This document shows, piece after piece, positions 25,966-33,310 of a stretch of DNA of 33,310 bases (position 1 is the stretch's first letter; each line of letters starts with the position of its first letter). Source of the stretch: Nitrospinota bacterium (GTDB taxonomy: Bacteria; Nitrospinota_A; UBA7883; JACRGQ01); NCBI GenBank assembly GCA_016194375.1, contig JACQBU010000003.1:1-33310 (forward strand), given 5' to 3'. Under the pieces are notes generated by a model, which was given only the letters and a program-made list of their open reading frames with translations, ran no database searches and was not told where the DNA came from. The translations under genes and the position numbers were made by a program.

Positions 25966-26766
25966 GTGGGGACCATAAAAATTTACTGGGCGCTTGCGAT
26001 GGCCTCCATGCGCGCGCGGTTGCAGTACAAGGCGTCGTTCTTCGTGCTGGTCTTCGCCGTGACCCTGTTCTATGCGGCGCAACTGGCCTCGCTATTCGTC
26101 GTGATGTCGAGCTTCAAGCAGATAAACGGATGGCACACCGGGGACATGGCGTTCCTCTTCGGCCTGCTCACGTTCTCGCTCGGGGTGACGACGCTTCTGT
26201 TCAACGGCCTGCAAAATTTCGACGCGTTGCTCATCAACGGAGAGTTCGACAGGACGCTGGTTCGGCCCCTCAATCCGCTGGCGCAACTGATGTTCTCGAG
26301 GTTCGAGGCCTCCACGGTCGCCCACAGCGTCATCGGCGCCGCCGCCCTCTACTACGGCGCCAAAATGTCCGGAATCGTCTGGACGCCCCAGAAGGCGGCC
26401 TCCCTCCCGTTCGTCATCGTCGGCGGCGTGCTCATCCAAGGGGGGATCAGGATATTCGTGAACGCGGTGGCGTTCTGGACCCTTCGGAACGCCGCCATAG
26501 TACACACGGTGGTCTTTTCCGGCAGGGAGTTCGTGGTCTACCCGATAACGATATACAACGCCGGCGTCAGGTTCTTCCTCACGTTTGTCTTTCCGATTGC
26601 GTTCATAAACTTCTACCCCGCGCAATTTTTTCTGGACAAAACCGGCGAGACGCTCTTCCATCCTGCCCTGAGGTCGCTCACGCCTGCGGTGGGGCTCCTG
26701 GTCATCACCATCTCCCTCTACGCGTGGAAGGCGGGGATAGACCATTACCAAAGCTCCGGTAGCTAG
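25966..26766 (+). CDS. ABC-2 type exporter, membrane subunit 2
   Basis: This 266-residue membrane protein of the COG3694 kind starts with GTG immediately after the previous stop, with a GGGGGG stretch as ribosome binding site. Hydrophobic segments begin at about residue 24 (FFVLVFAVTLFYAAQLASLF) and recur to the C-terminus (VGLLVITISLYAW). GEFDRTLVRPLNPLAQLMFSRFE is the conserved cytosolic loop of these permeases. Together with the two genes before it this gives the usual heteromeric exporter. Its role cannot be told from context. Confidence 0.84.
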   Translation: MGTIKIYWALAMASMRARLQYKASFFVLVFAVTLFYAAQLASLFVVMSSFKQINGWHTGDMAFLFGLLTFSLGVTTLLFNGLQNFDALLINGEFDRTLVRPLNPLAQLMFSRFEASTVAHSVIGAAALYYGAKMSGIVWTPQKAASLPFVIVGGVLIQGGIRIFVNAVAFWTLRNAAIVHTVVFSGREFVVYPITIYNAGVRFFLTFVFPIAFINFYPAQFFLDKTGETLFHPALRSLTPAVGLLVITISLYAWKAGIDHYQSSGS

Positions 26767-26834
26767 GCACATTCTTCCCCCAAAATTGGTGGGAAATCAC
26801 CGCGAAGCGTCAATAATCCAAGCACGGCAAAAAT

Positions 26835-26852
26835 AACGGTTTACAAGCCGTT
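26835..26852 (+). terminator. Weak hairpin after the exporter operon
   Basis: AACGG (26835-26839) pairs with CCGTT (26848-26852), followed by GTGTTTATT, in the 165-nt gap between the exporter genes and the next small ORF. The stem is only five base pairs, so termination here is uncertain. Confidence 0.25.
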
Positions 26853-26931
26853 GTGTTTATTGCGCGTTAGGGGGGGCGGCGTATTTTGGATGCCTGGCAC
26901 GGAAGTTGCTCCGTTTAGTGGTAGGAGAAAA

Positions 26932-27099
26932 ATGTCAAAAAAAATTGTCAAAAAATTTTTGGACGAGACCCAGTCCGAACTTAATAGGATCTTCTACGAC
27001 GAAGCCCGGAAGGTTGAGAAGGACGATCGCGTCGCCCGCCTCCTTGCGGACGAGGCGTTGGAAAACCTAAGGCTTCAGCTCGAACTTTCCGCGGCCTAG
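26932..27099 (+). CDS. Small protein of unknown function (55 aa)
   Basis: The start ATG at 26932 has TAGGAG six bases upstream, a good ribosome binding site, while the longer open frame from 26851 has none. The product is highly charged, with a lysine-rich N-terminus (SKKIVKKF) and then a probable single amphipathic helix (DETQSELNRIFYDEARKVEKDDRVARLLADEALENLRLQ). No family recognised. It may be a small regulatory or complex-bridging protein, but this is not supported beyond its shape. Confidence 0.55.
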   Translation: MSKKIVKKFLDETQSELNRIFYDEARKVEKDDRVARLLADEALENLRLQLELSAA

Positions 27100-27190
27100 C
27101 CGCCCGCGACGTCCCTCCGTAGCCTCCGCATGCGGGGCGGACCCGCGCCTCCCGCCAAACGACCGTTTTTCGTGGTAATCTCGACCACAA

Positions 27191-28204
27191 ATGGGCGAGC
27201 CGCTTGTTTCGGTCGTGGTCGTAACCTTGAACAAGGTGCCCCTGCTTCGGGACTGCCTCTCGTCGCTCTCGGCGCAAAGCCACAAGGCCGTGGAGATTAT
27301 TCTCGTCGACAACGGCTCGACCGACGACGTGAAAAAGTTCGTCGAGGAGGAGTTCCCCGGCGTCTTATTCATCCGCCTGCCCCGGAACGCCGGGTTCGCC
27401 GGCGGAAACAACGCCGGCATCTCCGCCGCCAAGGGGAAGTACGTGGCGCTCATCAACAACGACGCGGTCGCGGACAAGGACTGGATAAGGCTCATGGTTC
27501 GAACGGCTGAGGCGGACGAGGGGGTCGGCCAGGTCGCCCCGATAATAATTGACGGGGACAAGCCGGGAATCCTTGATTCCTGCGGCTTGGGCGTGGCGCT
27601 GGACGGCATGACGCGGCAGGCGCGGAAAGGTGAGGCGGCGCCGAAACTGTCGGAGCCCTCGGAGGTGTTGATGGCAAGCGGGTGCGCGTGCCTTTTCAGG
27701 AGTTCCGCGCTGAGGGAGGCGGGGTTGTTCGACCCGGATTTTTTCCTTTATTGCGAGGACGCCGACCTCGGCCTGCGGTTGCGCCTGCTCGGGTATAAGG
27801 CGGTCGTCGCGCCCGGCGCGGTCGTCACCCACCGCCATTCCATGACGTTGGGAAAATATTCGCCAAGAAAGGTTTATTTTGTCGAACGAAACCATTATTG
27901 GGTGGCGGTCAAGAACTTCCCGTTTTTTCTTCTGCCGCTCGTCCCGGTCATAACCGCGTGGAGGTTCGTCCTTCAGGCCGCCCATCTGCTGGCGGGGGAC
28001 GACGTCGCCGGTTTTTTGGAGGAGGCCGGTTTTTTGGACTTGGCGCGCGCTTATCTTTCGGCCTACGCCGACGCGGTGCGCGGCCTTCCCTCGATGCTCC
28101 GAAAACGGCGGCTCATCATGCTTGGAAAAAAGATAGGCGGCCTCGAAATGGCCCGAATTTTGTTCCGGCACCGCCTCCCCATGAGGAAAATCCTGGGCTC
28201 ATGA
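27191..28204 (+). CDS. Family 2 glycosyltransferase
   Basis: This 337-residue protein resembles rhamnosyltransferase-like GT2 enzymes. The GT-A domain (about 5-240) has VSVVVVTLNKVPLLRDCLSSL, LVDNGSTDD, the donor-site segment LPRNAGFAGGNNAGI, the metal-binding NNDAV, and the acceptor-side LYCEDADLGLRLRLLGY. The C-terminal part (about 240-337) has a hydrophobic segment (FPFFLLPLVPVITAWRFVL), which suggests membrane association. It probably adds a sugar to a surface polysaccharide or lipid-linked glycan. No other glycan genes are near. Confidence 0.87.
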   Translation: MGEPLVSVVVVTLNKVPLLRDCLSSLSAQSHKAVEIILVDNGSTDDVKKFVEEEFPGVLFIRLPRNAGFAGGNNAGISAAKGKYVALINNDAVADKDWIRLMVRTAEADEGVGQVAPIIIDGDKPGILDSCGLGVALDGMTRQARKGEAAPKLSEPSEVLMASGCACLFRSSALREAGLFDPDFFLYCEDADLGLRLRLLGYKAVVAPGAVVTHRHSMTLGKYSPRKVYFVERNHYWVAVKNFPFFLLPLVPVITAWRFVLQAAHLLAGDDVAGFLEEAGFLDLARAYLSAYADAVRGLPSMLRKRRLIMLGKKIGGLEMARILFRHRLPMRKILGS

Positions 28205-28214
28205 GGCGGCGACG

Positions 28215-28243
28215 TTGAAATAATCCGACGGCGGTATGATAAT
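28215..28243 (+). promoter_or_regulatory. Likely sigma-70 promoter for the REC-GGDEF gene
   Basis: TTGAAA (28215-28220), a 17-nt spacer and GATAAT (28238-28243) each match consensus at five of six positions. A 6-bp hairpin (AAACCG at 28274-28279 with CGGTTT at 28295-28300) followed by CTTTT lies between it and the ATG at 28337 and could attenuate transcription. Confidence 0.5.
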
Positions 28244-28336
28244 GAAAGTCGTGAAACGTTATATTGTCCCCCTAAACCGGTCACTTGGGACGCGCGGTTT
28301 CTTTTAAATGCCTCATCCCCGAAGAGAAGGCGGTTT

Positions 28337-29263
28337 ATGATCAACAACGACGTTCGTCCGAAAAGGCAGTCAATAGCCATCATTGACGACTCCAGGGAGA
28401 ACATCCTGGTGTTAAACGAGATACTGAAAGATTTGTGCGAAATAATAGTGGCCACAAGCGGCATGGAGGGGCTTGAGCTCGTGCATTGGCAAAATCCCGA
28501 CGTCGTTCTTCTTGACGTCAACTTGGGCGACATGGACGGCTTCGAGGTTTGCAGGATTCTTAAGTCGGACCCCAAGACGGAAGACATCCCGATTATTTTC
28601 ATATCGGCGCTGAGCGAGGAAGGGGCCGAGGACAAGGGCCTGACGACCGGCGCGATTGACTTCATTCAAAAGCCTTTCAGCCCCCCCATCGTCAAAGCCC
28701 GCGTCAAGAACCATCTCAAGATGAAGGAACAAAGCGACATCCTAAGAAACTTCTCCCTGACGGACGGGCTTACGGGCATCGCAAACCGCCGTCAGTTCGA
28801 GATATATTTGGACGCCGAATGGAGGAGATGCGCCAGGACTTCGGCTCCGTTCTCGGTCATAATGATAGACATTGATTATTTCAAGCCCTACAACGACACG
28901 TACGGGCATTTGCAGGGGGACGAATGTCTTAAGGAGGTCGCAAGGGTTCTCGCCGGCGCAATCCAAAGACCCGGGGACGTCATCGCCCGGTACGGCGGGG
29001 AGGAGTTCATAGGCCTTCTCCCGGGAATAGAGATAAACGGGGCGGTTCACCTTGCGGAAAAGATGCGTAAAAACGTGTCGCAACTCGGCATGCCGCACGC
29101 GGCGTCGCTGGCCGCCGACCACGTCACCATAAGCGCGGGGGCGGCGATGGAGACGTCGTGCAGGGACAAATCCCCCCGCGACCTCGTAAAGGCGGCCGAC
29201 GACCAGCTTTATCGCGCCAAAGAGGCCGGACGGAACCGCGTGATGAGTTCCTTGACGAAATGA
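28337..29263 (+). CDS. Response regulator with GGDEF domain (diguanylate cyclase)
   Basis: This 308-residue PleD-like protein has an N-terminal receiver domain (about 10-130; acidic pair D17/D18, phospho-acceptor D60, conserved K112) and a C-terminal GGDEF domain (about 138-305). The active site is GGEEF (220-224), so cyclic-di-GMP synthesis is expected. The product-inhibition site RxxD is intact at R211-D214, five residues upstream of GGEEF. Phosphorylation probably drives dimerisation and activity. The hybrid kinase gene starts 19 nt downstream, so that kinase is a likely, but unproven, partner. Confidence 0.93.
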   Translation: MINNDVRPKRQSIAIIDDSRENILVLNEILKDLCEIIVATSGMEGLELVHWQNPDVVLLDVNLGDMDGFEVCRILKSDPKTEDIPIIFISALSEEGAEDKGLTTGAIDFIQKPFSPPIVKARVKNHLKMKEQSDILRNFSLTDGLTGIANRRQFEIYLDAEWRRCARTSAPFSVIMIDIDYFKPYNDTYGHLQGDECLKEVARVLAGAIQRPGDVIARYGGEEFIGLLPGIEINGAVHLAEKMRKNVSQLGMPHAASLAADHVTISAGAAMETSCRDKSPRDLVKAADDQLYRAKEAGRNRVMSSLTK

Positions 29264-29282
29264 GGGGGGTCGCGGGCAAAGT

Positions 29283-32200
29283 ATGGGGATAAATCCGCGA
29301 AAATTTCAGGTTTACTTCGTCCTCCTCACGCTTGGCTCGGTCGTCGCGTCCGCCGTCATATTGTTCATGGTCGCCTATAAGCTGGGCTCGGACTCCATCA
29401 AAAGCGAGGCGATGCGGACCGTCTGCGCGACGGCGATAGGAAAAGTGGACAACCTGTTAAACCGCCTGACCTACCAAAAACACACGTTGGACGAATTGAT
29501 GGCCTTGGAGGCGTCTCAATGCGGGGGCGGTGACCCGAAACAGTTTGAACCCTGCGTAAAAAGGGTGGCGGCGCAATTTCTCAAGGTGCAGAAGGTACAG
29601 TCCATCCGTTTCGAAACATCCGACCCAAAGACGGTTTTCCAATTGGGCGAGCCCTCCCCGGAAACGGTTTTCGACCCCGGGCTTAAGAAGGGTCAACTGG
29701 CGCGTTTTTATGCGGGGGGCTCTGACGACGCGTTTTATGTGATACAGGCGGAATCAGCCGACCGTAGGAACCGTGCGGCGGCACGATTCTCGGCCAAGAA
29801 CCTCGACCCGCTGTTCAAGAATGAAAACCTCGGGGTAAACGGGGAATCTTTTCTGGCCGACCCCAAGGGGTTCTTCTTGACGACCCATAAATACAGGGTT
29901 GAATCCGGCAAAAGCCATCCGATTGACGCAAAGCCCATGTCCATGTGCCTTGGGGGGAAGAGCGGGGAGACGGTGGGGTCGGACTACGCGGGCGTCCCGA
30001 TAATCCACGGGTTCCGATACGTGCCGGAAATAGGCGGCGGATGCGTGATGGCCCATATGGACGTAAAGGAGGCTTTTGCCGGGATTGATCGGTTCGCCAA
30101 AAAGTGGTGGATCGCCTCGACGATTATTTGGGCGGTCATGGGCCTGGCCTCGTACGCGATGAGCAGGCGGCTGGGGCGCCAGCTGGGCGAAAACGTCGAG
30201 GAGGTAAAGCGGGTGGAAGCGGAGATGGAGGGCGTCAACCGCCAACTGGCGGAGCGCACCCGACAGGCCGAGGAGGCGAACCGCTCCAAGTCGGAGTTTC
30301 TTGCAAACATGAGCCACGAAATTCGAACCCCGCTCAACGCCATCATAGGCATGACGCACCTGATCGGCCAGACGGCGTTGAACATCAGGCAGAGGGACCA
30401 GCTTTTCAAGATACATTCGTCGGCGGAATTGCTGTTGGGCGTCATCAACGACGTGCTTGACTTCTCGAAAATCGAGGCGGGAATGCTGGAAATTGAATCC
30501 GTCCCGTTCGAATTGTCCGACGCGTTGGAGCATATAAGCGCCATAATTTCGGACAAGGCCAAGGAAAAAAACCTGGAACTGTTGTATTCCATCAGCCCCG
30601 ACGCGCCGCGGATTCTGGTCGGCGACCCGTTGAGGTTAAGCCAGGTGGTTCTTAACCTGCTTTCCAACGCGGTCAAATTCACCCAGCGGGGGCAGGTGGT
30701 GTTGTCCGTCTCCGTCGCGTCCGTGGCGGACGCGGGGAACGTCGCCGTAATAAGGTTTTCAGTGGCGGACTCCGGCGTGGGTATAACCGAGGAGCAGATG
30801 AAAAAACTGTTCAACCCCTTTTCGCAGGCCGACGCGTCCACGACCAGAAGACACGGGGGAACGGGCCTGGGATTGGTCCTTTGCAAGAGGCTGGTCGGGC
30901 TTATGAAGGGGACGATTCAGAGCGTTAGCGAGCCCGGCAAAGGCTCCGTTTTTTCGTTTGAGTTGCCGCTTGGCTTTGAGGGAGGCCCGCCATACTGCCC
31001 GCTAGTGCCGGAGGAGTTGCGCGGAATGCGCGCGCTGGTGGTGGACGACAACGAGGTGGCGCTCGGGGTCATGAAGGCGATGTTGGAGTCCTTTTCGTTC
31101 TCCGTCACGGTCGCGGACTCCGTGAGGGCGGCCGTGGAGGAGCTTGAACGCGCCTCGCTTTCCCTAAACAACCGGTATCGACTGGTGCTTATGGACTGGC
31201 GTATGCCGGACATGGACGGCATAACCGGCGCCAGGCTCATCATAAACGACAAGAAAATCCCCGACCTCCCGGTCATCCTCATGGCCTCCGCGTTCATGGA
31301 CGAGGCCGTTTCGGAACAGGCGAGGGAGGCCGGCGTCGGACATTTCCTGCACAAACCAATACAACCGTCCGCCCTGCTCGGCGCAATTTCCGAGGCGTTT
31401 GGAGTCGAGCCGTCCGGCGCGGATAAGCGCGCCAAAAAATGGGGAGGCGCGGATTTGACGACCAGGTTGCGCGGCTCGATGGTGCTTTTGGTCGACGACA
31501 ACGCCATCAACCGCGAGGTCGGGCGGGCGTTGTTGACCGGCGCGGGGATGGTCGTTGTTTCGGCCAAAAGCGGCGAGGAGTGCATAGAAATATTGGAGGG
31601 CTCCCCCGTTCCGTTCGACGCGGTTTTCATGGACGTCCAGATGCCCGAAATGGACGGCTACGAGACGACGCGCACGATACGGCGGAACCCTCGGTTCGGG
31701 GAACTGCCGATAATCGCCCTTACGGCGCACGCGATGGTGGAGGAAAAGCGAAAATGCATCGAGGCGGGCATGAACGACCATATCTCCAAACCGATTCGGC
31801 CGGAGACCTTGTCCAAGGTCCTCGTCAAATGGGTGGTTCCAAGGCAGGCGTCACAGGGACGGACGAGCGCCGACGGCGGCGTGCCGCACGAGCCGCGCGG
31901 CGCAAAGGTTGCGGACCGGGGCGGGGAGGCGGGTCTGTTGCCGTCCTCCATACCCGGGTTGAATTTGGAACAATTTGTTAAGAGGTGCGGGGGGGACGAA
32001 ATTCTGGCGCTCAGGCTTTTGCGGACGTTCCTAACCGACCAGTCCGGAGCGGCTGAGAAGGTCTATGCGGCGTTGGAAAAAAAGGACGCGGGCTCCGTCG
32101 CCCAAACAGCGCACCTTTTGAAGGGGGTCGCGGGCAACCTGGCCGCACCTAACCTGGAAAATGCTGCGGGCCTGCTTGAAAGAGCCGCCGGCGAGGGGGA

Positions 32201-32534
32201 CACGGGCGAAATTGCAAAAAAAGCGGAGGTCTTTAAAAACGAGTTGAACGCCGTCCTCAAGGCCGTGGCTTCGCTGGACGCGGAGCGCGGGAATTCAAGG
32301 CGCCCCACGCGTCCCGAGGCCGCGGGAGACCCGGCCCTCCTTAGGCGGCGTTGCGAGGAGTTGTACTCCCTTTTGTGCAAGCACAGCATGAAATTCGACG
32401 ACCTTTTAAATACGGTCGTGGAAATGGCGCGCGGAACGGATATTGAGGCGGGCATGGAGAAGGTGTTCGACCACGCGAACCGCTTCGAGTTCGAGAAGGC
32501 CGCCGAGGCCTTAAAGGGGCTGATGACCGTCTAA
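29283..32534 (+). CDS. Hybrid sensor histidine kinase with two receiver domains and Hpt
   Basis: This 1083-residue BarA-like protein starts with a membrane helix (about 11-32), a periplasmic sensor domain (about 35-270, Cache-like by length and position), and a second helix (about 275-294). The cytosolic part has a HisKA domain with H345 (MSHEIRTPLNAIIGM), an ATPase domain (NLLSNAVKFT, DSGVGI, GTGLGL), a receiver with D638, a second receiver with D784, and an Hpt domain with H944 (TAHLLKGVAGNL). The C-terminal 80 residues form another probable helical segment. All phosphotransfer residues are present, so a His-Asp-His relay is possible. The sensor domain has cysteines at 80, 91, 222 and 254, which could form disulfides. 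The signal is unknown. Confidence 0.93.
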   Translation: MGINPRKFQVYFVLLTLGSVVASAVILFMVAYKLGSDSIKSEAMRTVCATAIGKVDNLLNRLTYQKHTLDELMALEASQCGGGDPKQFEPCVKRVAAQFLKVQKVQSIRFETSDPKTVFQLGEPSPETVFDPGLKKGQLARFYAGGSDDAFYVIQAESADRRNRAAARFSAKNLDPLFKNENLGVNGESFLADPKGFFLTTHKYRVESGKSHPIDAKPMSMCLGGKSGETVGSDYAGVPIIHGFRYVPEIGGGCVMAHMDVKEAFAGIDRFAKKWWIASTIIWAVMGLASYAMSRRLGRQLGENVEEVKRVEAEMEGVNRQLAERTRQAEEANRSKSEFLANMSHEIRTPLNAIIGMTHLIGQTALNIRQRDQLFKIHSSAELLLGVINDVLDFSKIEAGMLEIESVPFELSDALEHISAIISDKAKEKNLELLYSISPDAPRILVGDPLRLSQVVLNLLSNAVKFTQRGQVVLSVSVASVADAGNVAVIRFSVADSGVGITEEQMKKLFNPFSQADASTTRRHGGTGLGLVLCKRLVGLMKGTIQSVSEPGKGSVFSFELPLGFEGGPPYCPLVPEELRGMRALVVDDNEVALGVMKAMLESFSFSVTVADSVRAAVEELERASLSLNNRYRLVLMDWRMPDMDGITGARLIINDKKIPDLPVILMASAFMDEAVSEQAREAGVGHFLHKPIQPSALLGAISEAFGVEPSGADKRAKKWGGADLTTRLRGSMVLLVDDNAINREVGRALLTGAGMVVVSAKSGEECIEILEGSPVPFDAVFMDVQMPEMDGYETTRTIRRNPRFGELPIIALTAHAMVEEKRKCIEAGMNDHISKPIRPETLSKVLVKWVVPRQASQGRTSADGGVPHEPRGAKVADRGGEAGLLPSSIPGLNLEQFVKRCGGDEILALRLLRTFLTDQSGAAEKVYAALEKKDAGSVAQTAHLLKGVAGNLAAPNLENAAGLLERAAGEGDTGEIAKKAEVFKNELNAVLKAVASLDAERGNSRRPTRPEAAGDPALLRRRCEELYSLLCKHSMKFDDLLNTVVEMARGTDIEAGMEKVFDHANRFEFEKAAEALKGLMTV

Positions 32535-32547
32535 CCGGGATTGTTTT

Positions 32548-32561
32548 GCGGGGCCTCCCGC
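32548..32561 (+). terminator. Short GC hairpin after the hybrid kinase gene
   Basis: GCGGG (32548-32552) pairs with CCCGC (32557-32561) just after the stop codon. There is no T-run after it, so termination is uncertain. The rest of the gap up to 32766 contains no tRNA or other feature that I can support. Confidence 0.25.
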
Positions 32562-32766
32562 GATCAACCCGACCAACCGCGGCGGGCGCGATTACCACTT
32601 GTGGGAAACGGAATCCCCGGCGAGTCTTACTATAAAGAATAAAAACTTCGCGCGGTTGTCGGAGTGGTTGATATGCAAGGCCCGTTCGAACGCCCGTGCG
32701 CGGCGCGGAAGTTGCACCCTCGATTGTCAAAGGGCGTTTTTGCCCAAACACAACACAGGAGGATTT

Positions 32767-33099
32767 ATGAACATATTAGTTAGGGTTGTATTTCCGGTGG
32801 ATTCCGGCAACGCGGCCGTAGCCGACCCCGGCTTCGGAGGGACCATCCAGAAAATTTTCGCCGACCAAAAGGCGGAGGCCATATATTTTCATCCTTCCGG
32901 CGGACAGAGGGCGATTAGCTACGTGACGGACGTCTCGGACGGTTCCCGCATTCCGTCGCTCGTGGAGCCATGGTGGTTGCGCTATCGCGCAGACGTGACT
33001 CTGACCCCGGTCTTCACTCCCAAGGAGATGGAAAAGGCCGTGTCGGGAATAGCGGCGGACGTCTCAAAATATTACCGCCCCGAACTGGTGGAAGTCTGA
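32767..33099 (+). CDS. Unknown 110-residue protein, possibly DUF3303-like
   Basis: The ATG at 32767 has a strong AGGAGG a few bases upstream, so I prefer it to the longer frame from 32599. The product begins MNILVRVVFPVDSGNAA and contains QKAEAIYFHPSGGQRAISYVTDV and RIPSLVEPWWLRYRADVTLTPVFTP, a pattern of strands and helices that suggests a ferredoxin-like alpha-beta barrel as in DUF3303-type proteins. No catalytic residues, signal peptide or membrane segment are apparent. A small hairpin (GGGC-GTTTTT-GCCC, about 32731-32744) lies just before the ribosome binding site. Function unknown. Confidence 0.65.
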   Translation: MNILVRVVFPVDSGNAAVADPGFGGTIQKIFADQKAEAIYFHPSGGQRAISYVTDVSDGSRIPSLVEPWWLRYRADVTLTPVFTPKEMEKAVSGIAADVSKYYRPELVEV

Positions 33100-33175
33100 C
33101 GACCGATTGCTTTTGTGCGTCTCAACCCGACGTCGCGTGACGACCGGATTTAGCAGGAACCGGCTGTCGCCTTCA

Positions 33176-33199
33176 TCCTCCCCTCATCCAAGGGGAGGA
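33176..33199. terminator. Perfect 9-bp hairpin between convergent genes
   Basis: TCCTCCCCT (33176-33184) pairs perfectly with AGGGGAGGA (33191-33199) around a 6-nt loop. It lies between the stop at 33099 (+) and the stop at 33221 (-), so it may serve both genes. It lacks a T-run and could equally be a dispersed intergenic repeat. Confidence 0.4.
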
Positions 33200-33218
33200 G
33201 CAGGGGAACTGTTGTCAT

Positions 33219-33310
33219 TTATCGGGCGGAAAGTTTATAAACGCTTACTTCTTCCTGCACGCCTTTGACCCTGGCAGTGGCCGATTCCACGCGATGTCCC
33301 GAAAGGACGT
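33219..33310 (-). CDS. 3' end of a gene resembling a class III nucleotide cyclase
   Basis: On the minus strand, an open frame enters from the right edge and stops with TAA at 33221-33219. The visible tail, about 29 residues, reads GHRVESATARVKGVQ then EEVSVYKLSAR. The VKGxxxxVxVYxL pattern is what ends many class III adenylate/guanylate cyclase domains. Only the tail is visible, so the call is tentative. Confidence 0.5.
   Translation of the reverse strand, partial: VLSGHRVESATARVKGVQEEVSVYKLSAR

Noticed and set aside
32640-32740. Possible tRNA-Ser/Leu-like sequence (GTCGGAGTGGTTGATATGC)
   Set aside because: Only the D-arm region resembles a tRNA. No acceptor stem, anticodon stem or T-arm can be formed.
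1-33310. CRISPR array, phage module, rRNA or complete insertion sequence
   Set aside because: I looked for regularly spaced repeats, transposase motifs and rRNA signatures and saw none.

Overview
The window is a gene-dense, GC-rich bacterial chromosome segment with no rRNA, tRNA, CRISPR array, transposase gene or phage module that I can see. The gene set suggests a Gram-negative bacterium with anaerobic or fermentative capacity: ADP-forming acetate-CoA ligase, pyruvate phosphate dikinase, futalosine-type menaquinone synthesis (MqnA, MqnE), two-subunit glycyl-tRNA synthetase, a signal-peptide-bearing PpiC-type foldase and large hybrid two-component proteins. A deltaproteobacterial or Nitrospinota-like lineage would fit, but no gene here fixes the taxonomy.

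Layout. (1) 1-413: start of a minus-strand gene running off the left edge, then a non-coding stretch with a nested inverted repeat. (2) 414-4390 (+): a translationally coupled acyl-CoA/acetate pair, fused ADP-forming acetate-CoA ligase followed by an acetyl-CoA hydrolase/CoA-transferase fused to a GNAT domain. (3) 4484-4567: a dispersed palindromic repeat of the CHERSEAIS type between convergent genes. (4) 4595-5326 (-): cytidylate-kinase-like protein. (5) 5526-7239 (+): an AT-richer island with a C5-cytosine DNA methyltransferase and an overlapping unknown gene, probably a type II restriction-modification pair. (6) 7270-9177 (-): mqnE-mqnA. (7) 9336-19974 (-): a small ORF, then a long tightly packed run transcribed as glyS-ppdK-ribD-ribE-ribBA-ribH-nusB-phosphoesterase-holA. 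holA appears broken. (8) 20158-21806 (+): fabD-fabG. (9) 21995-26766 (+): PpiC foldase, larE and a three-gene ABC-2 exporter, with a second copy of the nested inverted repeat inside the exporter operon. (10) 26932-28204 (+): a 55-residue ORF and a family 2 glycosyltransferase. (11) 28337-32534 (+): a PleD-like REC-GGDEF diguanylate cyclase and a hybrid histidine kinase with two REC domains and an Hpt domain. (12) 32767-33099 (+): a 110-residue protein of unknown function. (13) 33219-33310 (-): the 3' end of a gene resembling the tail of a class III nucleotide cyclase.

How the genes work together. The riboflavin genes form a near-complete set for making riboflavin from GTP and ribulose 5-phosphate, embedded in a housekeeping operon with tRNA charging, transcription antitermination and replication genes. 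MqnA and MqnE make a quinone precursor. The acetate genes interconvert acetyl-CoA and acetate with ATP yield, and PPDK links pyruvate and PEP. The signalling pair at the right joins a c-di-GMP synthase with a multi-step phosphorelay kinase.

The least-explained signals are the two nested inverted repeats (185-284 and 25025-25136), which share a fold but differ in their inner hairpins, the unknown partner of the methyltransferase, and the apparent deletion and frameshift in holA.
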